Below, piece after piece: positions 7,276 through 16,021 of a stretch of 46,034 nucleotides of DNA. Positions within the stretch are counted from its first letter, which is position 1, and every line of letters begins with the position of its first letter. The stretch covers positions 1 through 46,034 of the forward strand of contig NZ_VMNW02000076.1 in assembly GCF_007713735.2 (NCBI RefSeq). Direction: 5' to 3'. Position numbers and translations under genes: made by a program. The notes beneath the pieces are model-generated. The model did not search any database and was not told the origin of the DNA. It worked only from the letters and a program-made list of their open reading frames with translations. Source of the stretch: Amycolatopsis acidicola (GTDB taxonomy: Bacteria; Actinomycetota; Actinomycetes; Mycobacteriales; Pseudonocardiaceae).

Positions 7276-8183
7276 GAGGATCCTTTCGTGGGGCGGTAGC
7301 CGGGGCGGGGGAGGCCGGCCAGGAAGTCCGGCGCCGCCGAGACCCGGCCGGTGAAGGAAGGTGTTCTCTTGTCCAGGAAAGCGGCCACGCCTTCCTCGGC
7401 GTCCTCGCTGATCCCGAACTCGTTGAGGGCCAGGGTTTCGACGCGGTGCGCCTCCATCGGGTGCGACGCGGTGAGCATCCGCCACAGCAGGCGCCGGGTG
7501 TAGGAACTCGACACCGGTGCGGTCGCGGCGATCCGGCTCGCCAGCTCGAGCGCCGCGTCAAGGACGCTTCCGGCCGGGTGCACGCTCAGCACCAGCCCGC
7601 TCTCGCGGGCCTCCTCGGACGACACCGTCCGCCCGGTGAGCATCCATTCCAGTGCCCGCTGGGGAGGGACCAGCCGGGGGAGGAACCAGGAGGAGCAGGA
7701 CTCCGGGACGAATCCCCGGCGGGCGAAGGGAAACGCGATCTTGGCTTCGTCGGCGGCGAGCCGCAGGTCGCAGGGCAGGGTCATGGTGATCCCGACGCCG
7801 ACGGCGTGCCCGTTGATCGCGGCGAGCACCGGCTTGCGCGCGTCGAAGATCCTCAGCGCGACCCGGCCGCCGCCGTCTCGCCGCAAGGGGAGCTCCCCGT
7901 CTCCAGCGCGGTCCTGTGTGCCCGGAGGAGCGGATTCGCTCGCCCGCCAAGCGGCGAAGGGCGCGACGCCCTCGGCGGCCGAGCCCAGATCCATGCCGGC
8001 GCAGAACGCGGAGCCCGCGCCGGTGAGTACCACGGCCCGCACGTCGTCGTCCCCGTCGGCGCGGTCGAAGCACTCGATCAGCCCGGACTCCATCTCGTCG
8101 GTGAACGCGTTCATCGCCCCGGGCCGGTCCAGCGTGACCACGGCGACGTGGCCGCTCACCTCGTAGCGAACGTGCATGGCCAC
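7272..8183 (-). CDS. Enoyl-CoA hydratase/isomerase (crotonase) family protein
   Basis: Crotonase-fold enzyme acting on an unsaturated acyl-CoA. It shows the substrate loop SAFCAGMDLG, the oxyanion-hole segment INGHAVGVGITMTL and the motif RRGFVPESCSSWFLPR typical of one crotonase branch. An extra polar stretch of about 25 residues follows the AGMDLG loop. Start choice: AAGGG lies 6 bases before GTG 8183, while ATG 8177 two codons later is also possible. An upstream in-frame start at 8237 would cross the operator and is unlikely. It is the first gene of a two-gene unit with the acyl-CoA dehydrogenase, transcribed away from the enolase-superfamily gene. Confidence 0.85.
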   Translation of the reverse strand: MAMHVRYEVSGHVAVVTLDRPGAMNAFTDEMESGLIECFDRADGDDDVRAVVLTGAGSAFCAGMDLGSAAEGVAPFAAWRASESAPPGTQDRAGDGELPLRRDGGGRVALRIFDARKPVLAAINGHAVGVGITMTLPCDLRLAADEAKIAFPFARRGFVPESCSSWFLPRLVPPQRALEWMLTGRTVSSEEARESGLVLSVHPAGSVLDAALELASRIAATAPVSSSYTRRLLWRMLTASHPMEAHRVETLALNEFGISEDAEEGVAAFLDKRTPSFTGRVSAAPDFLAGLPRPGYRPTKGSS

Positions 8184-8196
8184 AGCACACCCTTGA

Positions 8197-8212
8197 TTGA
8201 CATGTGTGTCAA
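8197..8212. promoter_or_regulatory. TetR-type operator copy 3, hydratase side of the divergent gap
   Basis: TTGACATGTGTGTCAA is a perfect TTGAC-N6-GTCAA palindrome, followed by GTGT, which continues the symmetry seen elsewhere. It lies 14 bases upstream of the hydratase start on the minus strand, close enough to block initiation or transcription of the hydratase/acyl-CoA dehydrogenase unit. Confidence 0.7.
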
Positions 8213-8304
8213 GTGTTGCGTGGGATTTCGGCGGCAAAGGATGGCCCTGCTGCGATTTTCGATCCCGCCGGTTCTCTTGACAGCATCCTTTCCACCTCCC
8301 ACAC

Positions 8305-8320
8305 TTGACGCGTTCGTCAA
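8305..8320. promoter_or_regulatory. TetR-type operator copy 4, enolase/ABC operon side
   Basis: TTGACGCGTTCGTCAA is a perfect TTGAC-N6-GTCAA palindrome preceded by ACAC, as at 147-150. It lies about 64 bases ahead of GTG 8384 of the enolase-superfamily gene that opens the transporter operon. With the copy at 8197 it places both divergent units under the same regulator. No other feature is evident in the 8184-8383 gap. Confidence 0.7.
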
Positions 8321-8383
8321 TTCGAGTCCGGTCCCCGTGCTCGGGTGCCGTGCCGGCGGCCAGGAAACACAGCGAGGTGTTCA

Positions 8384-9493
8384 GTGAAGATTCAGGACGT
8401 CCGGATCACTTCCTTCCGTATCCCGCTCCCCGGCGGGATGGAGGAGGTGATGATCAAGGGCCAGTCGATCGCCCCCTACGTCACGGACTTCATCGCCGTG
8501 GAGGTCGTGTCCGACGACGGTCTCGTCGGTGAGGCCGTGAGCCCCTACGGCGGGCTGAGCCTCGGGCACTCCATCGCGGACCGGATCCGCCCGTTCGTCC
8601 TCGGGCAGGACCCGGGTAACCGCGAGGCCATCTGGCAGGAGCTGTGGAAGCTCGACCGGCTGCTCTACTCCACGCAGTTCGCCATCGGCACCGTGGACCT
8701 CGCGATCTGGGATCTGTACTGCAAATCGCTGAACGAGCCGCTGTACCGCGTGCTCGGTGGCGTGCGCGACAAGGTGCCCGCCTACGCCAGCGGCATGACC
8801 CTGCCCAGCCCGCGGGGCTTCGCCGAGGACGCGCTGAAGTACAAGGAAGCCGGCTACCAGGGCTACAAACTGCACGTCAAGGGCGAGTGGAAAGAGGACA
8901 TCGCGGCCTGCCGCGCGGTGCGTGAGGCCGTGGGCGAGGACTACCCGCTGATGATCGACCCCGCCGGGGCCTACACCCAGTCCGAGGCGCTCAAGGTCGG
9001 CCGCGCGCTCGAGGAGCTGGAGTTCCACTGGTACGAGGAACCCTTGCGGGACTGGGACATCCACGGCTACAAGATGCTGGCCGACAAGCTCGACATCCCG
9101 CTGATGGCGCTCGAAGTCATCCCCGGCTCGGTGTACGCGAAGCCGGAGTACATCGTGACCAGGGCGATCGACATCGTCCGCGGCGACATCTCGTTCACCG
9201 GCGGCGTCACCGGGGTGATGAAGACCGCGAGGCTGGCCGAGGCCTTCGGGCTCGCCATGGAAGTGCACACCAACGCCAACAGCCACATCGACGCCGCGCA
9301 TCTGCACTGCATCGCGGCGATGCACAACTCCGAGTACTTCGAGCAGCTCGTGCCGGAACGGTTCTTCCACTTCCCGGCGTGTGAGCCGGTGAAGATCGAC
9401 AACGAGGGGTTCGTGCACCTGCCCGACGGCCCGGGGATCGGCCGCGAGCTGGACTGGGACTACATCGCCCACCACAAGGTCGCCGAGCTCTGA
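8384..9493 (+). CDS. Enolase-superfamily enzyme (mandelate racemase subgroup), copy 1
   Basis: A TIM-barrel enzyme that abstracts the proton alpha to a carboxylate, as racemases and sugar-acid dehydratases do. Mg ligands are seen in MIDPAG (Asp), WYEEPL (Glu) and ALEVIPG (Glu). The His of the catalytic dyad is in MEVHTN, with Asp in RGDISF. The first acid/base motif reads KLH rather than the common KxK. The product is 369 residues from GTG 8384, with GAGG 6 bases upstream. It heads the operon of a family-5 ABC importer, so its substrate is probably what the importer brings in, or the next intermediate. The exact reaction cannot be told. Confidence 0.85.
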   Translation: MKIQDVRITSFRIPLPGGMEEVMIKGQSIAPYVTDFIAVEVVSDDGLVGEAVSPYGGLSLGHSIADRIRPFVLGQDPGNREAIWQELWKLDRLLYSTQFAIGTVDLAIWDLYCKSLNEPLYRVLGGVRDKVPAYASGMTLPSPRGFAEDALKYKEAGYQGYKLHVKGEWKEDIAACRAVREAVGEDYPLMIDPAGAYTQSEALKVGRALEELEFHWYEEPLRDWDIHGYKMLADKLDIPLMALEVIPGSVYAKPEYIVTRAIDIVRGDISFTGGVTGVMKTARLAEAFGLAMEVHTNANSHIDAAHLHCIAAMHNSEYFEQLVPERFFHFPACEPVKIDNEGFVHLPDGPGIGRELDWDYIAHHKVAEL

Positions 9494-9567
9494 CTCCGCC
9501 ACGCACCTCCACAGGCGTGACGCCCCACCACAGCCCGTGTCGGCACCCTGGAAAGGACCTCGGGCCC

Positions 9568-11088
9568 ATGAAGCGCTGGAAACACCTCGCGGCGGCCGGT
9601 GCCGCCCTGCTCGTCGCGGCCACGGCCGCGTGCGGTACCGGCGGATCCGCGATCGGAGCGGACGGCACGCTGAAGATCGCCTTCCACCTCGCCCCCGCCA
9701 GTCTCGATCCGCTGCAGGTCCCCATCTGGCAGCTGATGACCTACGAAGAACCCCTGTACGACACGGTGACCAGGATCGACGCCGACGGCAACGTCCAGCC
9801 GATGCTGGCCACCTCCTGGACCTTCGGGGACTCCTCGATCGACTTCACCTTCCGCCAGGACGTGAAGTTCCACGACGGCACCCCGTTCGACGCGCAGGCG
9901 TTCAAGACCAACATCGACCGCCTGCTGGCCGCCAGGAAGTCCCCGGTGGCAAGCATGTTCACCGCCGTCACCGGTGCCGAGGTCACCGGCCGGTACACCG
10001 CGCGGCTGACACTGTCCAGAATGGACTCCGCGCTGCCCGCGGCGCTCGGTGACCGCGGCGGTGCGATGGTCAGCCCCAAGGCCATCGCCGACGGCGTCGA
10101 CCTCAGCACCCAGGACGCGGGCTCCGGCCCGTACCGGCTGACCGACTACAAGACCGGGGACCACGCCGTCTACGAAAAGTTCCCGGAATACTGGGACCCC
10201 GGGGCCGCCGTCGCGCGGCACCTCGAGATCGACGCGGTCGGCGACGGCCAGGCCCGGCTCAACGGCGCGATCTCGCGGCAGTACGACATCACCTACCTGA
10301 CCCCCTCGCAGTTCGACGCGGCCAAGGGCGCCGGGCTCGGCGTCGAGGAGAAGGCGGGGCTGTGGTTCATCAACATCTTCACCAACCGCACCCGCTCCGA
10401 GCTCGGCAATCTCCAGGCGCGCCAAGCGATCGCGCACGCGATCGACCGGAACGCGATCTGCTCCGCCGTCTACTTCGGACGGTGCAAGCCGACGTCGTCG
10501 ATCTTCCCCAGTGACTTCTGGGGCGGCTCACCGGACGCCGGGCCCGACTACGACCACTACGACCCGGTCCTCGCCCGCAAGCTGCTGGCCGACGCCGGGC
10601 TCCCGGACGGTTTCGAGTTCACGATGCTCTACGCCGCGGGCGCCGACCCGTACCCGCAGCTGGCGGAACTGCTGCAAAGCCAGCTGGCCGCGGTCGGCAT
10701 CAAGCTCGACCTCAAACCGGTCGACATCAACCAGCTCTCCCCGGTGTACTTCGTCGAGAAGAACGCCGACGCGATGCTCGGTGGCGGCGGGCAGGTCGCC
10801 GATCCCGGCTTGTCGCTGCAGAAGGAGTTCCGGTCCGGTGCCACGCTGAACGCCAGCGGTGACGCGCCCGGCGGGCTCGACGCCGTGATCGACAGCCTGA
10901 ACTCGGCCACCACCCAGGCCGGCCGGCAGCGGTTTTCCGCCGAGGCGACGCGGATCGCCACCGACCAGGTGCTCAACGTGCCCCTGGTCCAGCCCGAGGT
11001 GCTCTTCGCCTACGACCCGGACAAACTCACCAAGTACGAGGCGTCCTACGTGGGTGCCTACGCGCCCACCCGTGGTGCCGGGAGCTGA
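9568..11088 (+). CDS. ABC transporter substrate-binding lipoprotein, family 5 (peptide/nickel type)
   Basis: An extracytoplasmic binding protein for an importer of the dipeptide/oligopeptide/nickel class. The N-terminus MKRWKHLAAAGAALLVAATA is a lipoprotein signal with the lipid-anchor cysteine in TAAC, at about residue 22. The family-5 core is present (EEPLYDTVTRID; FTFRQDVKFHDGTPFDAQAF). An upstream GTG at 9517 would spoil the signal peptide, so ATG 9568, behind GGAAAGGA, is preferred; this gives 506 residues. Two permease and two ATPase genes follow directly. Members also bind opines, sugars and other small molecules, so the ligand is open. Confidence 0.9.
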   Translation: MKRWKHLAAAGAALLVAATAACGTGGSAIGADGTLKIAFHLAPASLDPLQVPIWQLMTYEEPLYDTVTRIDADGNVQPMLATSWTFGDSSIDFTFRQDVKFHDGTPFDAQAFKTNIDRLLAARKSPVASMFTAVTGAEVTGRYTARLTLSRMDSALPAALGDRGGAMVSPKAIADGVDLSTQDAGSGPYRLTDYKTGDHAVYEKFPEYWDPGAAVARHLEIDAVGDGQARLNGAISRQYDITYLTPSQFDAAKGAGLGVEEKAGLWFINIFTNRTRSELGNLQARQAIAHAIDRNAICSAVYFGRCKPTSSIFPSDFWGGSPDAGPDYDHYDPVLARKLLADAGLPDGFEFTMLYAAGADPYPQLAELLQSQLAAVGIKLDLKPVDINQLSPVYFVEKNADAMLGGGGQVADPGLSLQKEFRSGATLNASGDAPGGLDAVIDSLNSATTQAGRQRFSAEATRIATDQVLNVPLVQPEVLFAYDPDKLTKYEASYVGAYAPTRGAGS

Positions 11089-11093
11089 TCGGG

Positions 11094-12038
11094 ATGGGCA
11101 AGCTGGTACTCCGGCGCCTGCTCGTCATCGTGCCGGTCCTGTTCCTGGTGTCGATCCTGGCGTTCTCGCTCGTGCAGCTCGTGCCCGGCGATCCCGCGGT
11201 GACACTGGCCGGGGACTCGCCGAGCCCGGCGCAGGTCGCGGCGATCCGCACCGCGCTCGGGCTCGATCAGCCGCTGGTCGTGCAGTACGTGCACTGGCTG
11301 GGGTCGGTGCTGAGCGGGGACTTCGGCCGCTCACTCGCGTCCTCGCAACCGGTGCTGGACGCGATCGCGCAACGGCTCCCGGCCACGCTTTCGCTGATAC
11401 TCGGCGCTTTCGTCGTCGCCGTGGTCCTCGGTGGTCTCCTCGGGATCGTCGCGGGCGCACGGCGCGGCGGCTGGCCTGATCGCGTGGCGTCGTTCTTCTC
11501 CGCGATCAGCCTCGCGGCGCCCAGCTATGTCGTGGGCCTGGTGCTGATCGTCGTGGTCGCCACCGAACTGCGCCTGCTGCCCTCGGCCGGTTACGTGCCT
11601 GCCGCCCGTGGCGCCGGCCCGTGGTTCCAGCACCTCGTGCTGCCCTCGATCGCGCTCGGACTGGTGCCGGCGGCGATCCTCGCGCGGCAGCTGCGCGGGT
11701 CGCTGGCCGGGGTCCTGGAACAGGACTACACGCGTACCGCGATCGCGAAGGGACTGCCGGGACGCGTGGTGGTTCTCAAACACGCCTTGAAGAACGCCGC
11801 GATCCCCGGGGTGACGGCGCTGGGCACGCAGCTGGCCGTCGTCATCGGCAGCACCGTCGTGATCGAGCAGATCTTCGGGATCCAGGGGCTCGGCGCGCTG
11901 GCCTACAACGCGGCGCTGCAACGGGATCTGCCCGTCGTGCAAGGCGTCGTGCTCATCAGCGCGATCGCCGTCCAGCTCATCAACCTCGCCGTCGATCTGG
12001 CGTACGGCTGGCTCAACCCGAAACTGAGGAAGGGGTGA
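11094..12038 (+). CDS. ABC transporter permease, DppB type
   Basis: An inner-membrane subunit of the family-5 importer, 314 residues. Its N-terminal helix has the typical LVLRRLLVIVPVLFLVSI, followed by a FSLVQLVPGDPA-like periplasmic segment and five further hydrophobic helices. The ATPase-contact loop reads DYTRTAIAKGLPGRVVVLKH, the EAA-type motif of this family. It starts 5 bases after the binding-protein stop and ends in NPKLRKG, usual for DppB. It would pair with the next permease. Confidence 0.93.
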   Translation: MGKLVLRRLLVIVPVLFLVSILAFSLVQLVPGDPAVTLAGDSPSPAQVAAIRTALGLDQPLVVQYVHWLGSVLSGDFGRSLASSQPVLDAIAQRLPATLSLILGAFVVAVVLGGLLGIVAGARRGGWPDRVASFFSAISLAAPSYVVGLVLIVVVATELRLLPSAGYVPAARGAGPWFQHLVLPSIALGLVPAAILARQLRGSLAGVLEQDYTRTAIAKGLPGRVVVLKHALKNAAIPGVTALGTQLAVVIGSTVVIEQIFGIQGLGALAYNAALQRDLPVVQGVVLISAIAVQLINLAVDLAYGWLNPKLRKG

Positions 12039-12043
12039 ACGCC

Positions 12044-12943
12044 ATGGAACCCGTGACGATCAGCGGGCCGCCCGCCACCCCGCGCGCGGCACGCCCGGCT
12101 CGCCGCGACGGCACGCTACGACGTTTCCGGCGGGACGTCCCCGCGATGACGGGCGCCGTCCTGCTCGGGCTCTTCGTGCTGGCCGCCGTGTGCAAGCCGT
12201 GGATCATGCCGCGGGACCCGGACGCGCAGGATCTGGGCCACGCCTTCGCGGCACCGTTCAGCCCGGGGCACCTGCTCGGCACCGACAACCTCGGACGCGA
12301 CGTCGCCTCCCGGCTGATCGCCGCGGACCAGGTGGCGCTGCGGGCCGCGCTGACGGCCGTCGTGGTGGCGATGGCCGTGGGCATCCCGCTCGGATTCGTG
12401 GCCGCGTACTTCGGCCGCTGGGCCGACATGGTGATCCTGCGGATCACCGACGCCCTGCAGAGCCTGCCGCCGTTGATGCTGGCGATCGCGCTGCTCGGGG
12501 CGATCGGCCCGGGGCTGACCAACGCGATGGTCGTGATCGGGCTGGTGTTCGCGCCCGCCTTCCTGCGCCTCGTCCGGGCGTCCACCGCGGAGGTGCTGCG
12601 CGAGTCCTATGTGGACGCGAGCAGGGCGATCGGCACTTCCGCGGTACGGCTGGTGGCGACCCGGGTGCTGCCCAACGCGTTCCCGCCCGTGCTGGTGCAG
12701 ATCTCGATCGTCACCGGGCTCGCGCTGATCGCCGAGGCCAGCCTCAGCCTGCTCGGTCTCGGGGTCACGCCACCGGCCGCCAGCTGGGGCCTGATGATCT
12801 CGCAGGGCTACAACTTCCTTTACCAGCAACCGTGGCTGGTCGTGCTGCCCGGCCTCACGCTCGCGGTCGCGGTACTCGCCTTGAACCTCGTCGGTGACGG
12901 CGTGCGCGACGCGCTCGGGCGCGGATCGGGGGCGCGGCGATGA
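12044..12943 (+). CDS. ABC transporter permease, DppC type
   Basis: The second membrane subunit, 299 residues. It has a charged N-terminal tail (RRDGTLRRFRRDVPAM), a first helix, the GTDNLGRDVASRLI segment characteristic of DppC, and the coupling loop VLRESYVDASRAIGTSAVRL. AGGAAGGGG ends 8 bases before ATG 12044. A GTG at 12035 overlapping the previous stop is a less likely start. Its final ATGA overlaps the next ATPase gene. Confidence 0.92.
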   Translation: MEPVTISGPPATPRAARPARRDGTLRRFRRDVPAMTGAVLLGLFVLAAVCKPWIMPRDPDAQDLGHAFAAPFSPGHLLGTDNLGRDVASRLIAADQVALRAALTAVVVAMAVGIPLGFVAAYFGRWADMVILRITDALQSLPPLMLAIALLGAIGPGLTNAMVVIGLVFAPAFLRLVRASTAEVLRESYVDASRAIGTSAVRLVATRVLPNAFPPVLVQISIVTGLALIAEASLSLLGLGVTPPAASWGLMISQGYNFLYQQPWLVVLPGLTLAVAVLALNLVGDGVRDALGRGSGARR

Positions 12944-13929
12944 CCGTTCTCGAAATCGAAGATCTCACCGTCGGATTCCGCGCGGGGGCGGGCTGGAACC
13001 AGGTGGTGAGCGGACTGTCGATGACGGTCGGGCGGGGCGAGACCGTGGCACTGGTCGGGGAATCCGGTTCCGGTAAGACGGTCACCTCGATGGCCGTGAT
13101 GCGGCTGCTGCCGGCGAACCGCGCCCGTGTCACGGGCCAGGTGCGCTTCGACGGCCGTGACCTGCTGACCCTGCGCCGCCGCGAGCTGGACAAGGTGCGG
13201 GGCGGCCCGCTGTCGATGGTCTTCCAGGAGCCGATGACCAGCCTGAACCCGGCGTTCACGGTCGGCGAGCAGATAGCCGAAGCCGTGCGCCGGCACCGCG
13301 GGCTGAACCGCCGCGAGGCCCGGCGTGCGGCGGTGGAGGCCATGGACGCGGTCGGTATCGCGCACGCCGGACGCCGCGCCGGGGCTTACCCGCACGAGTT
13401 CTCGGGCGGGATGCGGCAGCGGGTCATGATCGCCATGGCGATCGGCTGCCGGCCGCGGCTGCTGATCGCGGACGAACCGACCACCGCGCTCGACGTCACC
13501 ATCCAGGCGCAGATCCTCGACCTGCTGCGGGAACTGCGGTCCGGCAACGGGATGGCGATGATCTTCGTGACCCACGACCTCGGGGTGGTCGCGGAGATCG
13601 CCGACACGGTCGCCGTGATGTACGCGGGCCGCATCGTCGAGCGGGCTCCGGTCGCGGAGCTGTTCGCCAGGCCCCGGCATCCCTACACCGCAGGGTTGCT
13701 CCGATCAGTGCCTTCGGGCGCGAAGGGCGGGCTGTACTCGATCCCGGGGTCGCCGCCGAGACCCGGCGAATTCCCGCCCGGATGCCGGTTCGAGCCGCGC
13801 TGCGGATTCGCCGAACCCGGTTGTGCCGGCGCACTTCCCGTGCTCGAAACGCTCGGCGGCAGCCACGCCGCCGCGTGCTCCCGCGCGGCCGGGCTGGACC
13901 TGCGGCCGGAAGGAGCGGCGCATGTCTGA
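12940..13929 (+). CDS. ABC transporter ATPase, DppD type
   Basis: A nucleotide-binding subunit energising the importer. It shows Walker A GESGSGKT (about 39-46), the signature FSGGMRQR, Walker B LLIADEPT and the switch histidine in VTHDLG. The C-terminal oligopeptide-transporter extension holds clustered cysteines (PGCRFEPRCGF and PGC). The 329 residues are standard. ATG 12940 overlaps the DppC stop as ATGA, and its own end overlaps the next gene by 8 bases. Confidence 0.93.
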   Translation: MTVLEIEDLTVGFRAGAGWNQVVSGLSMTVGRGETVALVGESGSGKTVTSMAVMRLLPANRARVTGQVRFDGRDLLTLRRRELDKVRGGPLSMVFQEPMTSLNPAFTVGEQIAEAVRRHRGLNRREARRAAVEAMDAVGIAHAGRRAGAYPHEFSGGMRQRVMIAMAIGCRPRLLIADEPTTALDVTIQAQILDLLRELRSGNGMAMIFVTHDLGVVAEIADTVAVMYAGRIVERAPVAELFARPRHPYTAGLLRSVPSGAKGGLYSIPGSPPRPGEFPPGCRFEPRCGFAEPGCAGALPVLETLGGSHAAACSRAAGLDLRPEGAAHV

Positions 13930-14893
13930 GCAGGCACTCGAACTCGACGACGTCAGCGTCGAGTTCCGGCAGGGACGCCGCCGGCTGCGCGCGGTGTCCG
14001 GAGTCAGCCTGCGGCTGGAGCGACGCCGCACGCTGGCGGTCGTCGGCGAGTCGGGATCGGGCAAGTCCACCCTGGCCAGGGGGATGACCGGGCTGGTCCC
14101 CCTCAGCGGCGGCACGGTGCGGGTGCTCGGGAAGGAGTTCCGGCGGCCGCGGCGGGAGCAGCGGAGGCACATCCAGCTGGTGTTTCAGGACCCGTGCTCC
14201 TCACTCGACCCGTCCGCGACCATCCGGAACTCGCTGGCGGAACCGCTCGTCGTCCACGAGCGACTGTCCAAAAAAGACAGCGAAAGGCGGGTCGCCGAAC
14301 TGCTGCGCGACGTCGGGCTGCCCGCCGACGCCGCGGAAAGGTACCCGCACGAGTTCTCCGGCGGGCAGCGCCAGCGCGTCGCGATCGCCCGTGCGATCGC
14401 GACGAAACCGGATGTGCTCGTCCTCGACGAAGCGGTCAGCGCGCTCGACGTCTCGACGCAGAACCAGATTCTGGAACTGCTCGGGCAGCTGCAGCGCGAA
14501 CACGGTCTCGCCTACGTGTTCATCTCGCACAACCTCGGCGTGGTCCGCTGGATCGCCGACGAGACCGTCGTGATGTACCTGGGACACGTCGTGGAGACCG
14601 GCCCGGCCGAGCGCGTGCACGTGGCGCCGGCACACCCGTACACCCAGGCGCTCGTGTCGGCCATGCCCGTCGCCGACCCCACCGCACGCCGCGGCCGGCG
14701 CGGGCCGCTGACCGGCGAGCCACCGGACCAGACCGAAGCGCACCGCGGGTGCGTCTTCGCCGGAAGGTGCCCGATCGCCGACGAAACCTGCCACACCACG
14801 CCACCCCCGCTCGTCGCCATCGCGGGCGGGGGAACGGCCGCCTGTCACCAAGTCACCGGCTCGGCAGACATCCACGAGGGAGGAACCCCATGA
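13922..14893 (+). CDS. ABC transporter ATPase, DppF type
   Basis: The second ATPase of the importer, 323 residues. It shows Walker A GESGSGKS, the Q-loop QLVFQDPCSSLDP, the signature FSGGQRQRVAIARA, Walker B VLVLDEAVSALD and the C-terminal cysteine-containing extension (GCVFAGRCPI). ATG 13922 lies behind AAGGAG, inside the 3' end of the previous gene. Walker B is followed by AVSALD rather than PTSALD, a substitution known in DppF/OppF proteins. The stop overlaps the next gene as ATGA. Confidence 0.93.
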   Translation: MSEQALELDDVSVEFRQGRRRLRAVSGVSLRLERRRTLAVVGESGSGKSTLARGMTGLVPLSGGTVRVLGKEFRRPRREQRRHIQLVFQDPCSSLDPSATIRNSLAEPLVVHERLSKKDSERRVAELLRDVGLPADAAERYPHEFSGGQRQRVAIARAIATKPDVLVLDEAVSALDVSTQNQILELLGQLQREHGLAYVFISHNLGVVRWIADETVVMYLGHVVETGPAERVHVAPAHPYTQALVSAMPVADPTARRGRRGPLTGEPPDQTEAHRGCVFAGRCPIADETCHTTPPPLVAIAGGGTAACHQVTGSADIHEGGTP

Positions 14894-15996
14894 AGATCGA
14901 CGACGTCCGGATCTCGGTTTTCCGGCGGCCCGCCGACGACTCGGCGCCCGAGACGTTCATCAAGGGCCAGTCGATGCAGTCGCTGCACACCGAGCTGGTG
15001 GCGCTGCGGATCACCGACGACGAAGGCCACACCGGCGAGACGCTCAGCCTCGGCGGCGGCCTCGGCATGGGCCACTACCTCGCTTCCACCGTCAAACCGT
15101 TCCTGATCGGCCGCAACCCGCTCGAGCGCGAGGCCCTGTGGCAGGAGATGTGGGACGCCAACCGGTTGTGGTTCTCGCCGCTGTTCATGGTCGGCACCGC
15201 CGACGTGGCGCTCTGGGACCTGTACGGCAAGATCCGGGGCGCGCCGATCCACGAGATCCTCGGCACCTACCGCACCCGGATCCCGGCCTACGCCAGTTCG
15301 ATGACGCATTCCACGGTGGAGGAGTTCGTCGAGGAGGCGCTGGAGTTCCAGGGCCGTGGCTACCACGGCTACAAGCTCCACGTGCTCGGCGACCCCGAGT
15401 TCGACATCGAATGCTGCCAGGCCGTCCGTGCGGCCGTGGGCGACTGGGCGCTGATGGTGGACGTCGTGTCCGGCTACGACCAGCGTGACGCCCTGCGCGT
15501 CGGCCAGGTGCTCGACGAGCTGGACTACTACTGGTACGAGGAGCCGCTGCGCGACTACGACCTGCACGGCTATCGCCTGCTCGCCGACAAACTCAAGACG
15601 CCGATCGCCGGTACCGAGACCAACGAGGGCGGCCTGCTCGCCCGCGCCGAGTTCGCCGCGTCGCGCGCGGTGGACATCGTGCGCGCGGACCCGTCGTTCA
15701 CCTACGGCATCGGGCAGACCCGCAAGATCGGGGCGCTCGCCGAGGCGTTCGGGCTCAACTGCGAGATCCACACGAACCCGAACCCGATGATGGACGCCGC
15801 CGCCCTGCACGTCGCGCTTTCGATGCGCAACACGGACTTCTTCGAGCAGCTCGTGCCGACGCGGACGTTCGACTTCGCCGTCGAGCAGCCCGTGCGGATC
15901 GACTCCGAGGGCTACGCCGTCGCGCCCGACGGGCCGGGCCTCGGGGTGAACATCGACTGGGACTACGTCGAGCGCTACACGATCGCCGAACTGTAG
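14890..15996 (+). CDS. Enolase-superfamily enzyme (mandelate racemase subgroup), copy 2
   Basis: A 368-residue paralogue of the enzyme at 8384, with the same IKGQSM-type N-terminal loop and the same KLH in place of KxK. Metal-ligand positions are MVDVVS (Asp), WYEEPL (Glu) and GTETNEG (Glu); the dyad residues are in RADPSF (Asp) and EIHTN (His). The third metal-ligand loop and the capping loop differ from copy 1 (GTETNEG versus ALEVIPG), so the two probably act on different, related acids or opposite epimers. ATG 14890 overlaps the ATPase stop, tying catabolism to transport. Confidence 0.86.
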   Translation: MKIDDVRISVFRRPADDSAPETFIKGQSMQSLHTELVALRITDDEGHTGETLSLGGGLGMGHYLASTVKPFLIGRNPLEREALWQEMWDANRLWFSPLFMVGTADVALWDLYGKIRGAPIHEILGTYRTRIPAYASSMTHSTVEEFVEEALEFQGRGYHGYKLHVLGDPEFDIECCQAVRAAVGDWALMVDVVSGYDQRDALRVGQVLDELDYYWYEEPLRDYDLHGYRLLADKLKTPIAGTETNEGGLLARAEFAASRAVDIVRADPSFTYGIGQTRKIGALAEAFGLNCEIHTNPNPMMDAAALHVALSMRNTDFFEQLVPTRTFDFAVEQPVRIDSEGYAVAPDGPGLGVNIDWDYVERYTIAEL

Positions 15997-16021
15997 GACC
16001 CCGCAAGCGAAAAGGCAGGAC

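Noticed and set aside
14194..14889. Long N-terminal extension of the second enolase-superfamily frame
   Set aside because: It runs through the DppF ATPase gene out of frame; the real start is ATG 14890 overlapping the ATPase stop.
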